Source: Mycolicibacterium brumae (GTDB taxonomy: Bacteria > Actinomycetota > Actinomycetes > Mycobacteriales > Mycobacteriaceae). Taken from it: 64,000 nt of DNA. Both the position numbers and the translations under genes were made by a program. Location of the stretch: positions 3,038,001 to 3,102,000 of the forward strand of contig NZ_CP104302.1 in NCBI RefSeq assembly GCF_025215495.1, read 5' to 3'. Under the pieces are notes generated by a model. It worked only from the letters and a program-made list of their open reading frames with translations, was not told the origin of the DNA and made no database searches. Positions within the stretch are counted from its first letter, which is position 1; each line of letters begins with the position of its first letter. Positions 35,919 through 48,166 of this stretch are shown one piece after another.

Positions 35919-37232
35919 ATGGTTGAACTCCCGCTGTGGCCCGCGCCGGTCGCCGCCACGCCGGTGGACGCGGCGGTGACGATCCCGGGATCGAAGTCGC
36001 TGACCAACCGCGCCCTGCTGCTGTCCGCGGTCGCCGCGGCGGTCTCCGGGCAGTCTTCGACGCTGACCGGCGCGCTGCGCAGCCGGGACACCGACCTGAT
36101 GATCGCGGCGCTGCGAACCCTGGGCCTGGATGTGTCGCCGGTGCGCGAGGATCCCACCGAGTTGCGGGTCTGCGGTGTGCTGGCCCCGGCGCCGCACGCG
36201 ACGGTGGACTGCGGGCTGGCCGGCACCGTGCTGCGGTTCGTGCCGCCGCTGGCCGCGCTCAGCTCGGCCACCGTCGGTTTCGACGGCGACGAGCAGGCCC
36301 GGTCGCGTCCCATCGCCCCGCTGCTGGACGCCCTACGAGTCCTCGGCGTGGACATCACCGGCTCGGGTTTGCCGTTCACGGTGGCCGGCGCCGGCGCGGT
36401 GGCCGGCGGCGCGGTCGACATCGACGCCTCGGCGTCGTCGCAGTTCGTCTCCGGGCTGCTGCTCTGCGGTCCGGCGTTCCGCGACGGGGTCACCGTTCGG
36501 CACCGCCCCGGGCCCGGCGGCGCGGGGGTGCCGTCGGCGCCGCATATCGCGATGACGACGGCGATGCTGCGCCAGGCCGGGGTGCGCGTCGACGACGACG
36601 AACCCGAGGTGTGGCGCGCGCACCCCGGGCCGGTCGCGGGCCGGGACTGGGTGATCGAGCCCGACCTGTCGAACGCGACGCCGTTCCTCGCGGCGGCGAT
36701 CGTCACCGGCGGGCAGGTCCGGATCCGGAACTGGCCCACCCCGAGCCTGCAGCCGGCCGAGGCGATCTTCGCGCTGCTCGGCAAGCTGGGCGCGACGCTG
36801 GAGCGCGGCGAGACGGAGCTGACGGTCAGCGGGAGCGGCGACTACGGCGGCTTCGACGCGGATCTGTCGGCCATCGGGGAGCTGGCGCCGACGGCCGCCG
36901 CGCTGGCCGCGCTGGCCCGGCCCGGCTCGGTGTCGCGACTGACCGGAATCGCGCATCTACGCGGCCATGAGACCGACCGGCTGGCCGCGCTGTGCGCCGA
37001 GATCAACGGCCTCGGCGGCGACTGCGTGGAGATCGACGACGGACTGGTGATCACCACGGCCGAATTGCGCGGCGGCACTTGGCATTCCTACGCCGACCAT
37101 CGGATGGCGACCGCGGGGGCGATCATCGGGCTGCGGGTTCCCGGGGTGCGGGTGCAGGACATCGCGACCACCGCCAAGACGCTGCCGGACTTCCCCGGCA
37201 TGTGGGCCGACCTGCTGAGCGCCCCGGCCTGA
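35919..37232 (+). CDS. aroA: EPSP synthase (shikimate pathway)
   Basis: Protein of 437 aa. It joins shikimate-3-phosphate and PEP to 5-enolpyruvylshikimate-3-phosphate. [15 protein letters not shown] (phosphate-binding Lys), [50 protein letters not shown] and [14 protein letters not shown] are all present. The two-domain length is normal. Followed after 10 bp by rsgA, the arrangement seen in Rv3227-Rv3228. It is divergent from the SRAP gene with 41 bp between starts. Confidence 0.96.
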   Translation: MVELPLWPAPVAATPVDAAVTIPGSKSLTNRALLLSAVAAAVSGQSSTLTGALRSRDTDLMIAALRTLGLDVSPVREDPTELRVCGVLAPAPHATVDCGLAGTVLRFVPPLAALSSATVGFDGDEQARSRPIAPLLDALRVLGVDITGSGLPFTVAGAGAVAGGAVDIDASASSQFVSGLLLCGPAFRDGVTVRHRPGPGGAGVPSAPHIAMTTAMLRQAGVRVDDDEPEVWRAHPGPVAGRDWVIEPDLSNATPFLAAAIVTGGQVRIRNWPTPSLQPAEAIFALLGKLGATLERGETELTVSGSGDYGGFDADLSAIGELAPTAAALAALARPGSVSRLTGIAHLRGHETDRLAALCAEINGLGGDCVEIDDGLVITTAELRGGTWHSYADHRMATAGAIIGLRVPGVRVQDIATTAKTLPDFPGMWADLLSAPA

Positions 37233-37242
37233 GGCGTCTCCA

Positions 37243-38244
37243 GTGGCCAAGCGGGAGTACGACGAGTCCGACGTCCGGATCCGCCCGGGCAAGGGCACCC
37301 GCCCGCGCACCAAGACCCGGCCCGAGCACGCCGACGCCGAGGCCGCGATGGTGGTCACCGTCGACCGGGGCCGCTGGGGCGTGGTGCTCGGCGGCGACCC
37401 GGACCGGCCGGTCACCACGATGCGGGCCCGCGAGCTCGGCCGGACCCCGATCGTCGTCGGCGACGAGGTCGACGTGGTGGGCGATCTGTCCGGCCGCACC
37501 GACACGCTGGCCCGGATCGTGCGTCGTGGCCCGCGGCGAACAGTGCTGCGCCGCACCGCCGATGACACCGACCCGACCGAGCGGGTCGTCGTCGCCAATG
37601 CCGATCAGCTGCTGATCGTGGTGGCGCTGGCGGACCCGCCGCCGCGCACCGGGTTCGTCGAGCGGTCATTGATCGCGGCCTACGCCGGTGGCCTGGCGCC
37701 GGTGTTGTGCCTGACGAAATCGGATCTGGCCGACGCGAGCGAGTTCGCCGCCCATTTCGCCGATCTGGATCTGCGGATCGTCGTCGCCGGCCGCGACGAC
37801 GAGTTGCGTGAGGTCGACGAGTTGCTCGACGGCAAACTCACCGTGCTGCTGGGCCATTCCGGGGTCGGAAAATCGACGTTGGTGAATCGCCTTGTGCCGG
37901 AGGCTGATCGGGCGATCGGCGCGGTGTCCGGTGTCGGGAAGGGCCGGCACACCTCGACCCAGTCGGTGGCGCTGCCGCTGCCCGGCGGCGGCTGGGTGAT
38001 CGACACCCCGGGGGTGCGGTCTTTCGGGCTGGCGCACATCAGCCCCGACGATGTGCTGCTGGCGTTCTCCGATCTGTCGTCGGCCATCGAGGACTGCCCG
38101 CGCGGCTGCGGGCACCTCGGCCCACCCGCCGACCCGGAGTGCGCGCTGGACGCGCTGACCGGTCCGGCGCAGAGCCGGGTCGCCGCGGCCCGCAATCTGC
38201 TGGCCATCCTGCGAGACGGCGAGGCGCCCGAGTCCGAACGTTGA
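37243..38244 (+). CDS. rsgA: RsgA, circularly permuted ribosome-biogenesis GTPase
   Basis: Protein of 333 aa with a GTG start. N-terminal OB-like domain, then G motifs in permuted order: TKSD (G4), GHSGVGKSTLVN (G1) and DTPGVRSFG (G3). The C-terminal zinc site DCPRGCGHLGPPADPEC is intact. RsgA matures the 30S subunit and dissociates late in assembly on GTP hydrolysis. Probably co-transcribed with aroA. Confidence 0.95.
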   Translation: MAKREYDESDVRIRPGKGTRPRTKTRPEHADAEAAMVVTVDRGRWGVVLGGDPDRPVTTMRARELGRTPIVVGDEVDVVGDLSGRTDTLARIVRRGPRRTVLRRTADDTDPTERVVVANADQLLIVVALADPPPRTGFVERSLIAAYAGGLAPVLCLTKSDLADASEFAAHFADLDLRIVVAGRDDELREVDELLDGKLTVLLGHSGVGKSTLVNRLVPEADRAIGAVSGVGKGRHTSTQSVALPLPGGGWVIDTPGVRSFGLAHISPDDVLLAFSDLSSAIEDCPRGCGHLGPPADPECALDALTGPAQSRVAAARNLLAILRDGEAPESER

Positions 38245-38275
38245 CAGCGTCGGGCAGCCGCAGCAGGCTGGAGCG

Positions 38276-39124
38276 ATGAGCGACACGACCCGACTGGACC
38301 TCAACGACGGCGCCTCCATCCCCCGAATCGGCTTCGGCGTGTACCAGGTGCCGCCGGAGGAGACCGCCGAAACCGTCCGAACCGCATTGGATATCGGCTA
38401 TCGGCATATCGACACCGCGCAGATGTACGGCAACGAGCGCGGCGTGGGCGAGGGCATCCGGTCCAGCGGGCTGGCCCGCTCGGAGGTGTATGTCACCACC
38501 AAGCTGAACAACGGGGCGCATCGGCCCGAGGACGCCCGTCGGGCCTTCGACGCCAGCCTGGAGGCGCTCGGCTTCGACTACGTCGACCTGTTTCTGATCC
38601 ACTGGCCGCTGCCGACCCGCTACGACGGCGACTTCGTCTCGACGTGGAAGACGCTGGAGGAGTTCCGCGACGAAGGCCGCGCCCGCAGCATCGGGGTGTC
38701 GAATTTCCAGATCCCGCATCTGCGACGGCTGGCGGAGCAGACCGCGACGGTCCCGGCGGTCAACCAGATCGAGGCGCACCCCTACTTCGGCAACGACGAG
38801 GTGCGCGGCTACGGCGCCGAGCACGGCATCGCCACCGAGGCGTGGTCGCCGATCGCGCAGGGCCGGGTGCTCGACGACCCGGCCATCGTCGACATCGCCG
38901 AGCGCCTCGGCAAAAGCCCGGCGCAGGTGGTGCTGCGCTGGCACCTGCAGAAGGGCAATGTCGTCTTCCCGAAATCGATGTCGCCGCAACGCATGCGGAG
39001 CAACTTCGAGCTGTTCGACTTCACCCTCGACGACGCCGCGATGGCCGCGGTGGACGCCCTGGACAAGGGTCCGGCGGGCCGCATCGGGCCCGACCCGGAC
39101 ACCTTCGACCTGGTGCCCACCTAG
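38276..39124 (+). CDS. Aldo/keto reductase
   Basis: Protein of 282 aa. The AKR catalytic tetrad is visible: Asp in YRHIDTAQMYGNE with the Tyr of the same motif, Lys in VYVTTKLNN and His in DLFLIHWPLP. The cofactor loop KSMSPQRMRSN is typical of AKR5-type enzymes (2,5-diketo-gluconate reductase-like). NADPH-dependent carbonyl reduction; substrate unknown. It ends 3 bp before convergent desA3. Confidence 0.92.
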   Translation: MSDTTRLDLNDGASIPRIGFGVYQVPPEETAETVRTALDIGYRHIDTAQMYGNERGVGEGIRSSGLARSEVYVTTKLNNGAHRPEDARRAFDASLEALGFDYVDLFLIHWPLPTRYDGDFVSTWKTLEEFRDEGRARSIGVSNFQIPHLRRLAEQTATVPAVNQIEAHPYFGNDEVRGYGAEHGIATEAWSPIAQGRVLDDPAIVDIAERLGKSPAQVVLRWHLQKGNVVFPKSMSPQRMRSNFELFDFTLDDAAMAAVDALDKGPAGRIGPDPDTFDLVPT

Positions 39125-39127
39125 AAA

Positions 39128-40438
39128 CTAGGCGGCTGCCCCGCGGTTGATCGGGGTCACCTCGGCGCCCTTCTTGGCGGCCCTCTTGCGGGCCCGTCGC
39201 CGTTCGCGGCGCACCGTGCGCACCCGGTCCATCGCGTGCTTGAGGCCCCACCGGCCACCGGTCACCGGGTCGACGGTCAGGTCCTCGTCGCCGAGGATCG
39301 CGAACATCGCCTCGCTGTGGGTCTCCGGGGCGTCGTCGGCGGTGTCCCGCAGGTACTTATTCGGCAGCGACAGCTTGGCGATGGTGCGCCAGGCCTTGCC
39401 GTACTGCACCAGGAACGGCCCGGTGGTGTAGGGCAGGTCGTACTTCTCGCAGACCTGACGGACCCGGATGGACACCTCGTAGAGCCGGTTGCTGGGCAGG
39501 TCCGGGTAGAGGTGGTGTTCGATCTGGTGGCAGAGGTTGCCGCTCATGAACCGCAGCGCCGGGCCGTTGTCGAAGTTCGCGCTGCCCAGCATCTGACGCA
39601 GGTACCACTGTCCCTTGGACTCGCCGATCATGTCGGTCTTGGTGAACTTCTCCGCGCCGTCGGGAAAGTGACCGCAGAAGATGACGGCGTTGGACCAGAC
39701 GTTGCGGATGACGTTGGCCAGCGCGTTGGCGGTCGCGGTCGAGCGGAACGTCGCGCCCGGGGACAGCGCGGTGAGCGCCGGGAAGGCCACGTAGTCCTTG
39801 GCCACCTGGTGGCCGGCCTTCGCGGCGAACTCCTTGACCCGGACGAGGGTGGCGTCGCGGTCATCACGACCACCGAAGATCTTGCCCAATTCCAGGTGCT
39901 GCAGACCGACGCCCCACTCGAACAGCGCGCACAGCACGGTGTTGAAGCCCAGGTTGAACAGGTTCGCCGGGGTCCACTTCTGGTCGCGGGTGACGCGGAT
40001 GACCCCGTAGCCCACGTCGTCGTCCATGCCGAGGATGTTGGTGTACTTGTGGTGCATGAAGTTGTGGGTGAACCGCCAGTGCTTGGAGACCCCGGTCATG
40101 TCCCACTCCCAGCTGGAGGAGTGAATTTCGGGGTCGTTCATCCAGTCCCACTGGCCGTGCATGACGTTGTGGCCGATCTCCATGTTCTCGATGATCTTGG
40201 CCACGCCGAGGGTCGTCGCGCCGGCCCACCACGCCTTGCGCTTGGAGCTGGCCGCCAGGATCACCCGGCCGGTCACCTCCAGCGCGCGCTGCGCGGCGAT
40301 GGTCCGACGGATGTAGCGCGCGTCGCGCTCCCCGAGGGACTCCTCGACATCACGTCGAATCGCATCGAGCTCGGCGCCGAGGTTTTCGACGTCGGCTTCG
40401 GTCAGATGCGCGAATTCCGGAACATCGCAGATTGCCAT
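39128..40438 (-). CDS. desA3: DesA3-type membrane stearoyl-CoA delta-9 desaturase
   Basis: Protein of 436 aa. Three histidine clusters of membrane diiron desaturases: HNVMH, HNFMHHKY and HQIEHH. Hydrophobic segments are modest, and the C-terminus is strongly basic (RRERRRARKRAAKK). With the adjacent flavin/2Fe-2S reductase it makes oleoyl-CoA, as shown for M. tuberculosis DesA3/Rv3230c. A palindromic operator lies 31 bp upstream (40470-40491); an identical half-site pair precedes the reductase gene, so the two are probably co-regulated by one repressor. Confidence 0.95.
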   Translation of the reverse strand: MAICDVPEFAHLTEADVENLGAELDAIRRDVEESLGERDARYIRRTIAAQRALEVTGRVILAASSKRKAWWAGATTLGVAKIIENMEIGHNVMHGQWDWMNDPEIHSSSWEWDMTGVSKHWRFTHNFMHHKYTNILGMDDDVGYGVIRVTRDQKWTPANLFNLGFNTVLCALFEWGVGLQHLELGKIFGGRDDRDATLVRVKEFAAKAGHQVAKDYVAFPALTALSPGATFRSTATANALANVIRNVWSNAVIFCGHFPDGAEKFTKTDMIGESKGQWYLRQMLGSANFDNGPALRFMSGNLCHQIEHHLYPDLPSNRLYEVSIRVRQVCEKYDLPYTTGPFLVQYGKAWRTIAKLSLPNKYLRDTADDAPETHSEAMFAILGDEDLTVDPVTGGRWGLKHAMDRVRTVRRERRRARKRAAKKGAEVTPINRGAAA

Positions 40439-40469
40439 CGCATCTCCTTTCGCTTCACCAACGATAGCG

Positions 40470-40491
40470 TAACCTACGGGACCGTAGGTTA
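40470..40491. promoter_or_regulatory. Palindromic operator upstream of desA3
   Basis: Half-sites TAACCTACGG and CCGTAGGTTA separated by GA form a 22-bp palindrome of TetR-operator type, 31 bp before the desA3 ATG. The same half-sites recur at 41722-41743. Confidence 0.8.
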
Positions 40492-40505
40492 CTTCTGAGT
40501 AATTT

Positions 40506-41654
40506 CTATGCGTCCACTACGCAGTCGCCCGCGGGGGTGGTGACACACGTCTGAATCCGGGTGCCCGGCTCGTGTTCCTCGCCGGTGCGCAGGTCGCGGA
40601 CGTGCCCGTCGAGCAGCGGCACCACACAGGACTGGCAGATCCCCATCCGGCAGCCGAACGGCAGCTGCGCGCCGAGGCTCTCACCGGCCTCCAGCAGCGA
40701 CGTCGCGGCGTCGGCGCGCACCGACTTGCCGCTGCGCTCGAAGGTGATGGTCCCGCCGGCGCCGTGCGGCGCCGACCTTGACACCGCGAACCGCTCCTGG
40801 TGCAGCGACTCGTCGAGCCCGGCCTCCGACCACACCCGCTCGGCGTCGGCCAGCATGGCCTCCGGTCCGCACGCCCAGGCCTGCCGCTCCCGCCAGTCCG
40901 GCGCCAACTCGTCGAGACGGCCCAGGTCGACGCGTCCTTCGGTGCGCGTGCTGCGCACCGTCAGCCGGTAGCCGAGATGGCTGCGGGTCAAGGCGTCGAG
41001 TTCGGCGGCGAAGAGCACGTCGTCCGCGGTCGGCGAGGAATGCACGTGGACGATGTCGGTGATCTGGTCGTGCCGGACCAGGGTGCGCAGCATCGACATG
41101 ATCGGGGTGACCCCGGAGCCGGCGGTCAGGAACAAGACCTTGGCCGGCGCGGGATCGGGCATCACGAAGTTGCCCTGCGGATCGGCCAGCCGGACCACGG
41201 TGCCGGGCGCGATGCCGTCGACCAGATGCGAGGACAGGAAGCCCTCCGGCAGCGCCTTGACGGTGATGGAGATGGTCGCGCCGCGACTGTCCTCACCCTG
41301 GACCGGGGCGGAGGTCAGCGAGTAGGACCGCCAACGCCAGCGGCCGTCCATCAGCACCCCGATGCCGATGTACTGCCCCGGCTGGTGGTCGAAGCTGAAG
41401 CCCCAGCCCGGGCGGATCACCAGCGTCGCCGAATCGGCGGTCTCGCGTCGCACCGCGACCACCCGGCCGCGCAGTTCGCGGGCCGACCACAGCGGGTTGA
41501 CCAGGTGCAGGTAGTCATCGGGCAGCAGCGGGGTGGTGATCCGGCCGAACAGGCCGCGCACCGAATGCCAGACCGGGTGCCGGTCAGCGCCCGCGACCCG
41601 CGGGCGGACCGTGTCCACCACTTTGGCATTGGTCTTGATGAAGCTCTTGGCCAT
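40506..41654 (-). CDS. Flavin/2Fe-2S oxidoreductase, electron donor to DesA3 (Rv3230c-like)
   Basis: Protein of 382 aa. A ferredoxin-NADP+ reductase-type module ([13 protein letters not shown] flavin motif; [20 protein letters not shown] pyridine-nucleotide motif) is fused to a C-terminal plant-type ferredoxin ([18 protein letters not shown]...CVTTP, Cx4Cx2C...C). It passes NADPH electrons to the desaturase. It lies 67 bp upstream of desA3 and has its own copy of the operator, 67 bp before its start. Confidence 0.93.
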   Translation of the reverse strand: MAKSFIKTNAKVVDTVRPRVAGADRHPVWHSVRGLFGRITTPLLPDDYLHLVNPLWSARELRGRVVAVRRETADSATLVIRPGWGFSFDHQPGQYIGIGVLMDGRWRWRSYSLTSAPVQGEDSRGATISITVKALPEGFLSSHLVDGIAPGTVVRLADPQGNFVMPDPAPAKVLFLTAGSGVTPIMSMLRTLVRHDQITDIVHVHSSPTADDVLFAAELDALTRSHLGYRLTVRSTRTEGRVDLGRLDELAPDWRERQAWACGPEAMLADAERVWSEAGLDESLHQERFAVSRSAPHGAGGTITFERSGKSVRADAATSLLEAGESLGAQLPFGCRMGICQSCVVPLLDGHVRDLRTGEEHEPGTRIQTCVTTPAGDCVVDA

Positions 41655-41721
41655 CGCTGCCCCTACTCGACCGCGCGGTCGTCATCGTATCCCCGGCCGC
41701 GCGTGCTCAACGACCGAAAGC

Positions 41722-41743
41722 TAACCTACGGTACCGTAGGTTA
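41722..41743. promoter_or_regulatory. Perfect palindromic operator upstream of the desaturase reductase
   Basis: TAACCTACGG-TA-CCGTAGGTTA, a perfect 22-bp palindrome differing from the desA3 operator only in the central dinucleotide. Confidence 0.8.
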
Positions 41744-41772
41744 CGGTCGCGTAGCCAGTGCGGGCAAGAGGT

Positions 41773-42291
41773 TTACAGGAATTCCAGCAGGAACGGCAGC
41801 TCCTGCGTGGCGTACCAGGCCAAGTCGTGATCCTGGGCGTCGCCCACCGTCAGCTCGGCGTCCTCGTCGCCGAGGTCCGCGGCGTCGATCACCCCGATGG
41901 CGGCCGTCACGGCGGGCTCGGCCGCGGCGTTGTCGACGAACGCGGCGGCCAGCTGATCCAGCCGCACCGGGCCGGCCAGCCGCACCACGGCGTCGTCGAG
42001 GTCGGGCCGCAACGTCACCGGCTCGGACTCGGCCACCAGCACCACCCGGCGCGGCCGGGCCATCGGATCGGGCCCCGGGTTCCCGTCGGGCAGCTCGGCG
42101 GCCAACAACCGGATCGCGGCCAGCGCCGCCTCGGCCAGCGCGACCTCGGCGAGCTCGTCGTCGTCGCCCTCGGCGTAGGCCTCACGCAGCGCAGGCGTCA
42201 CCGCGAACGCCGTGTTGTTGACGGCCGCCACCTCACCGTCGGCGACCAGGCGCGCCACCATCGGCAGCGTCGCCGGCACGTACACCCGCAT
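41773..42291 (-). CDS. Conserved actinobacterial protein (Rv3231c-like, DUF6912)
   Basis: Protein of 172 aa beginning MRVYVPATLPMVARLV, acidic and Ala/Asp-rich, ending AWYATQELPFLLEFL. The N-terminal VYVPATL motif is conserved among orthologues; no catalytic motif stands out. It follows ppk2 by 10 bp and so belongs to the same transcription unit. Function unknown. Confidence 0.85.
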   Translation of the reverse strand: MRVYVPATLPMVARLVADGEVAAVNNTAFAVTPALREAYAEGDDDELAEVALAEAALAAIRLLAAELPDGNPGPDPMARPRRVVLVAESEPVTLRPDLDDAVVRLAGPVRLDQLAAAFVDNAAAEPAVTAAIGVIDAADLGDEDAELTVGDAQDHDLAWYATQELPFLLEFL

Positions 42292-42301
42292 CAGCGCGCC
42301 G

Positions 42302-43165
42302 CTATGCGTTGTCGCCCATCAGCGAGGCCACGTGATCGGGAACGTAAGTGGACAGATCCCGCGACGGGCGCACGTAATTGCCTTCCGGCCGGCGCTTGGG
42401 CAGTTCCACCTTGGGCCGGTCCACGTCGGTGTACGGGATGCTGGAGAGCAGGTGCGAGATCATGTTCAGCCGGGCGTGCTTCTTGATGTTGGACTCCACC
42501 ACGTACCAGGGGCTGGACTTGGTGTCGGTGTGCACCATCATCTCGTCCTTGGCCCGCGAGTAGTCCTCCCAGCGGTACAGCGACTCCAGGTCCATCGGCG
42601 AGAGCTTCCACTGCCGAACCGGGTCGTTGAGGCGGGCGCGGAATCGGCGCAACTGCTCGGCGTCGGACACCGAGAACCAGTACTTGCGCAACAGGATCCC
42701 GTCGTCCTGCAGCATGTTCTCGAAGATCGGGGTCTGCCGCAGGAACAGCGTGTGCTCCTGCGGGGTGCAGAAGCCCATCACCTTCTCCACGCCGGCGCGG
42801 TTGTACCAGGACCGGTCGAACAGCACCATCTCGCCCTTGGTGGGCAAGTGCTGCACGTACTTCTGGAAGTACCACTCGCCCTTCTCCCGCTCGGTGGGGG
42901 CGGGCAGCGCCGAGATCTTGGCGACGCGGGGGCTCAGGTACTCGGTGATCCGCTTGATGGTGCCGCCCTTGCCGGCGGCGTCGCGGCCCTCGAAGATGAT
43001 GACGATCCGGGCGCCGGTAGCCTTCACCCATTCCTGCAATCGGACGAGTTCGGTTTGCAGCCTGAACAACTCGGCCTCGTAAACGTCGTTGCTCAGCTTC
43101 TTGGGCTTGTCCTTGCCCTTGGAAGCCCTCGCCTTCTTCTTGTCGTCATCGGTGCCCTTTCCCAT
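42302..43165 (-). CDS. ppk2: Polyphosphate kinase 2
   Basis: Protein of 287 aa. PPK2 signatures: Walker A FEGRDAAGKGGTIKRI, Walker B region MVLFDRSWYNRAGVE and the lid RQWKLSPMDLESLYRWEDYSRAKD. Transfers phosphate between polyphosphate and nucleoside diphosphates, affecting NTP pools. A Lys-rich N-terminus precedes the domain. Orthologue of Rv3232c, followed by the DUF6912 gene. Confidence 0.95.
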   Translation of the reverse strand: MGKGTDDDKKKARASKGKDKPKKLSNDVYEAELFRLQTELVRLQEWVKATGARIVIIFEGRDAAGKGGTIKRITEYLSPRVAKISALPAPTEREKGEWYFQKYVQHLPTKGEMVLFDRSWYNRAGVEKVMGFCTPQEHTLFLRQTPIFENMLQDDGILLRKYWFSVSDAEQLRRFRARLNDPVRQWKLSPMDLESLYRWEDYSRAKDEMMVHTDTKSSPWYVVESNIKKHARLNMISHLLSSIPYTDVDRPKVELPKRRPEGNYVRPSRDLSTYVPDHVASLMGDNA

Positions 43166-43192
43166 CAGGGGATCCTACGTGTGGGGCCCTGG

Positions 43193-44614
43193 TCAGCGCG
43201 CCGCTTCCAGCAGTTCTTCCAGCGATTCCGCGATCAGCGTCGGCAACACGTCGACGTCGGGCATCGCGTCGCGGTCGGCGTTGATGCCGTAGTACAGCAT
43301 TCCGTTGTACGACGTCACCCCGATCGCCAGCACCTGGTTGTGCAGCAGCGGCGGAACCGCGTAGGTCTCCAGCAGTTTCGTGCCGGCGACATACATTTGC
43401 GACTGCGCCCCAGGCACATTCGTGATCAGCAGGTTGAACTGACGGGCCGGGAATCCGCTGGCGACCCGGATGCCCTGGGCGTGCAGGGTCGGCGGCGCGA
43501 ACCCGGACAGCGTCACGATGGTGCGGGCGTCGACGAGACTGGTGACCACCGAATGGGTTTCGGTGGCGTGCGAGATCTGCGACAGCCGGATGACCGCGTT
43601 GCCCTCCCCGACCGGCAGGTCCACCAGGAACGGCGCCACCTCGCTGATGGACTGGCCGGGTCCGCTGGAACCGTCGGAGTCCGGATCGGTGTAGACCGAC
43701 ATCGGGGCCATCGCGCGGACGGTGGTGTACGGGCTGACCGGCTCGCCGCGGGAGAGCAACCAGTTGCGCAGCGCGCCGGCGATGACGGCCAGCACCACGT
43801 CGTTGACGTCGCAGTCGTAGCGGGTGCGCAGCGCCCGGTAGTCCTGCAGCGGTCCGCTGGCCACCGCGAACCGGCGGTTGCGCGACACCTTGGTGTTCAG
43901 CGGGCTGCTCGGCGCGGTGCCGCGGGTGAAGGTGCGCAGCACCTCCAGGTAGTGGCGGATGGTCTGCACCGCCTCACCGGAGTTGGTGACCATGCCGGTC
44001 AGCGCCGAGCGCAGCACCCCGAGTTGCTGACCGGGCCGGGCGATCCAGTCGCCGACGGCGCCCAACATCAACTGGGCGTTGGTGGGCTCCCGGCCGGGCA
44101 CCCAGATGTCCTCGCCGAACTCCGGCGCCTTGGCGGTGCGGTCGGCGATGACGTGCCCGATCTCCAGCGCGGACATGCCGTTCACCAGCGCCTGGTGGCT
44201 CTTGGTGTAGATCGCCACCCGGTTGCCGGACAAGCCCTCGACCAGATACATCTCCCACAGTGGGCGGGAGCGGTCCAGCGGCCGGGAGCCGAGCCGGGCC
44301 ACCAGATCGTGCAGCTGCTCATCGGAGCCCGGGGCCGGCAGCGCGGAACGCCGGACGTGGTAGGTGATGTCGAAGTCGGGGTCGTCGACCCACACCGGGC
44401 GGGCCGAGACGATCAGGCTGACCTGGCGCACCTTCTGCCGGTACCGCGGGATCAGCGGCAGCCGCTTCTCGACGGTCTCCAGCAGGGTGTCGTAGCTCAG
44501 CCCGCCGCGGGGCTTTCGCAGGATCGACAGCGAACCGACGTACATCGGCGTCGAGGTGTTCTCCAGCCGGTAGAAGGCGGCGTCGGAGGCTGAAAGACTG
44601 GTCGCCAAATCCAC
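43193..44614 (-). CDS. tgs3: WS/DGAT-family acyltransferase-like protein (Tgs3-like), altered active site
   Basis: Protein of 473 aa covering the whole wax-ester synthase/diacylglycerol acyltransferase fold: N-terminal SASDAAFYRLEN, PLDRSRPLWEMYLVEGL, NDVVLAVIAGALRNWL and FNLLITNVPGA. The active-site HHxxxDG reads HQALVNG (residues 140-146), so the catalytic second His is Gln and the Asp is Asn. In M. tuberculosis the locus is two genes (Rv3233c/Rv3234c); here it is one uninterrupted frame. It may be a non-catalytic or differently acting member. Confidence 0.85.
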   Translation of the reverse strand: MDLATSLSASDAAFYRLENTSTPMYVGSLSILRKPRGGLSYDTLLETVEKRLPLIPRYRQKVRQVSLIVSARPVWVDDPDFDITYHVRRSALPAPGSDEQLHDLVARLGSRPLDRSRPLWEMYLVEGLSGNRVAIYTKSHQALVNGMSALEIGHVIADRTAKAPEFGEDIWVPGREPTNAQLMLGAVGDWIARPGQQLGVLRSALTGMVTNSGEAVQTIRHYLEVLRTFTRGTAPSSPLNTKVSRNRRFAVASGPLQDYRALRTRYDCDVNDVVLAVIAGALRNWLLSRGEPVSPYTTVRAMAPMSVYTDPDSDGSSGPGQSISEVAPFLVDLPVGEGNAVIRLSQISHATETHSVVTSLVDARTIVTLSGFAPPTLHAQGIRVASGFPARQFNLLITNVPGAQSQMYVAGTKLLETYAVPPLLHNQVLAIGVTSYNGMLYYGINADRDAMPDVDVLPTLIAESLEELLEAAR

Positions 44615-44782
44615 TACCCCTTACTTGCCCCGTCGGCCCCGCGCCCCGATGCGCACAGCCGCCTCCGCGGTGAACACGCGCGGGTCCGCGATCTGCCATG
44701 ATGACACGAGCGCTGCCACTCTCCAGCAGCCACCTGCGCGTTGATCGCGCGAATGTGACCAAAACGCTGGAGGGCCGCCGAT

Positions 44783-45217
44783 ATGACCATTGAACCCGTT
44801 GTCGACTACGAGGCGCTGACTGCCGCGGCGCGGCCGGATCCCGGCCTGCCGACGGCGTCCGAGGGCGCCGACCGCGCCGCCGACGGCCCCTCCCCGGGCC
44901 AGCAGGCCGCCGCGGCGTTCGCCGCCGCTGCGCTGCGGGCGGTGCTGGAGGTGCTCGATCGCCGTCGTCAACCGTCCCAGCTGCGCGCGCTGCTGGCCGC
45001 CGGACTGGCCGACTCGGTCGGCGCGCTGCGCAGCGCGGCCCCACCCGGACAGGTCAGCGCGGTGTTGCGCCGGGTGCGGTTGCAGCCGGCCGACGCCGCC
45101 GGCGGCGCGTACGAGATCAGCGCCAGTTACGCCCGCGGTCCGCGGGTGCACGCGATGGCCGGCCGGGTCAGCGCCGCGGGCCCCGGCTGGCGGGTCACGG
45201 CGCTGCACCTCGGCTAG
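44783..45217 (+). CDS. Rv3235-family protein
   Basis: Protein of 144 aa. An Ala/Pro-rich N-terminus is followed by AALRAVLEVLDRRRQPSQLRALLAAGLADSV and a C-terminal beta part (SASYARGPRVHAMAGRVSAAG.WRVTALHLG). This matches the actinobacterial family found next to secA; function unknown. The ATG at 44783 has GGAGGG upstream. It is convergent with secA1 (10-bp gap) and divergent from the WS/DGAT gene. Confidence 0.85.
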   Translation: MTIEPVVDYEALTAAARPDPGLPTASEGADRAADGPSPGQQAAAAFAAAALRAVLEVLDRRRQPSQLRALLAAGLADSVGALRSAAPPGQVSAVLRRVRLQPADAAGGAYEISASYARGPRVHAMAGRVSAAGPGWRVTALHLG

Positions 45218-45227
45218 CTCTTCTGGG

Positions 45228-48011
<2,784 letters not shown>

Positions 48012-48113
48012 AGATATCCCCTAGCGGGTCGACGCGTAATTGCGGTCCATCGTAAGTGAACCGCGTGGTTGCCCCCGACAGGCAGTGTCGATGGCGCCGG
48101 GCCCAGATGCAAG

Positions 48114-48144
48114 CGACCCGGCCGGATTGGCTCCGGCCGGGTCG
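48114..48144 (-). terminator. Strong hairpin after hpf, upstream of secA1
   Basis: A 13-bp perfect stem (CGACCCGGCCGGA at 48114-48126 with its complement at 48132-48144) and a TTGGC loop. There is no T-run on either side, as in many mycobacterial terminators. Confidence 0.65.
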
Positions 48145-48166
48145 GCGTGCTGGCTGTGCGGGTGTG

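Noticed and set aside
43193..44614. Frameshift or split of tgs3 as in M. tuberculosis
   Set aside because: The frame is continuous for 473 codons with homology across the full length.
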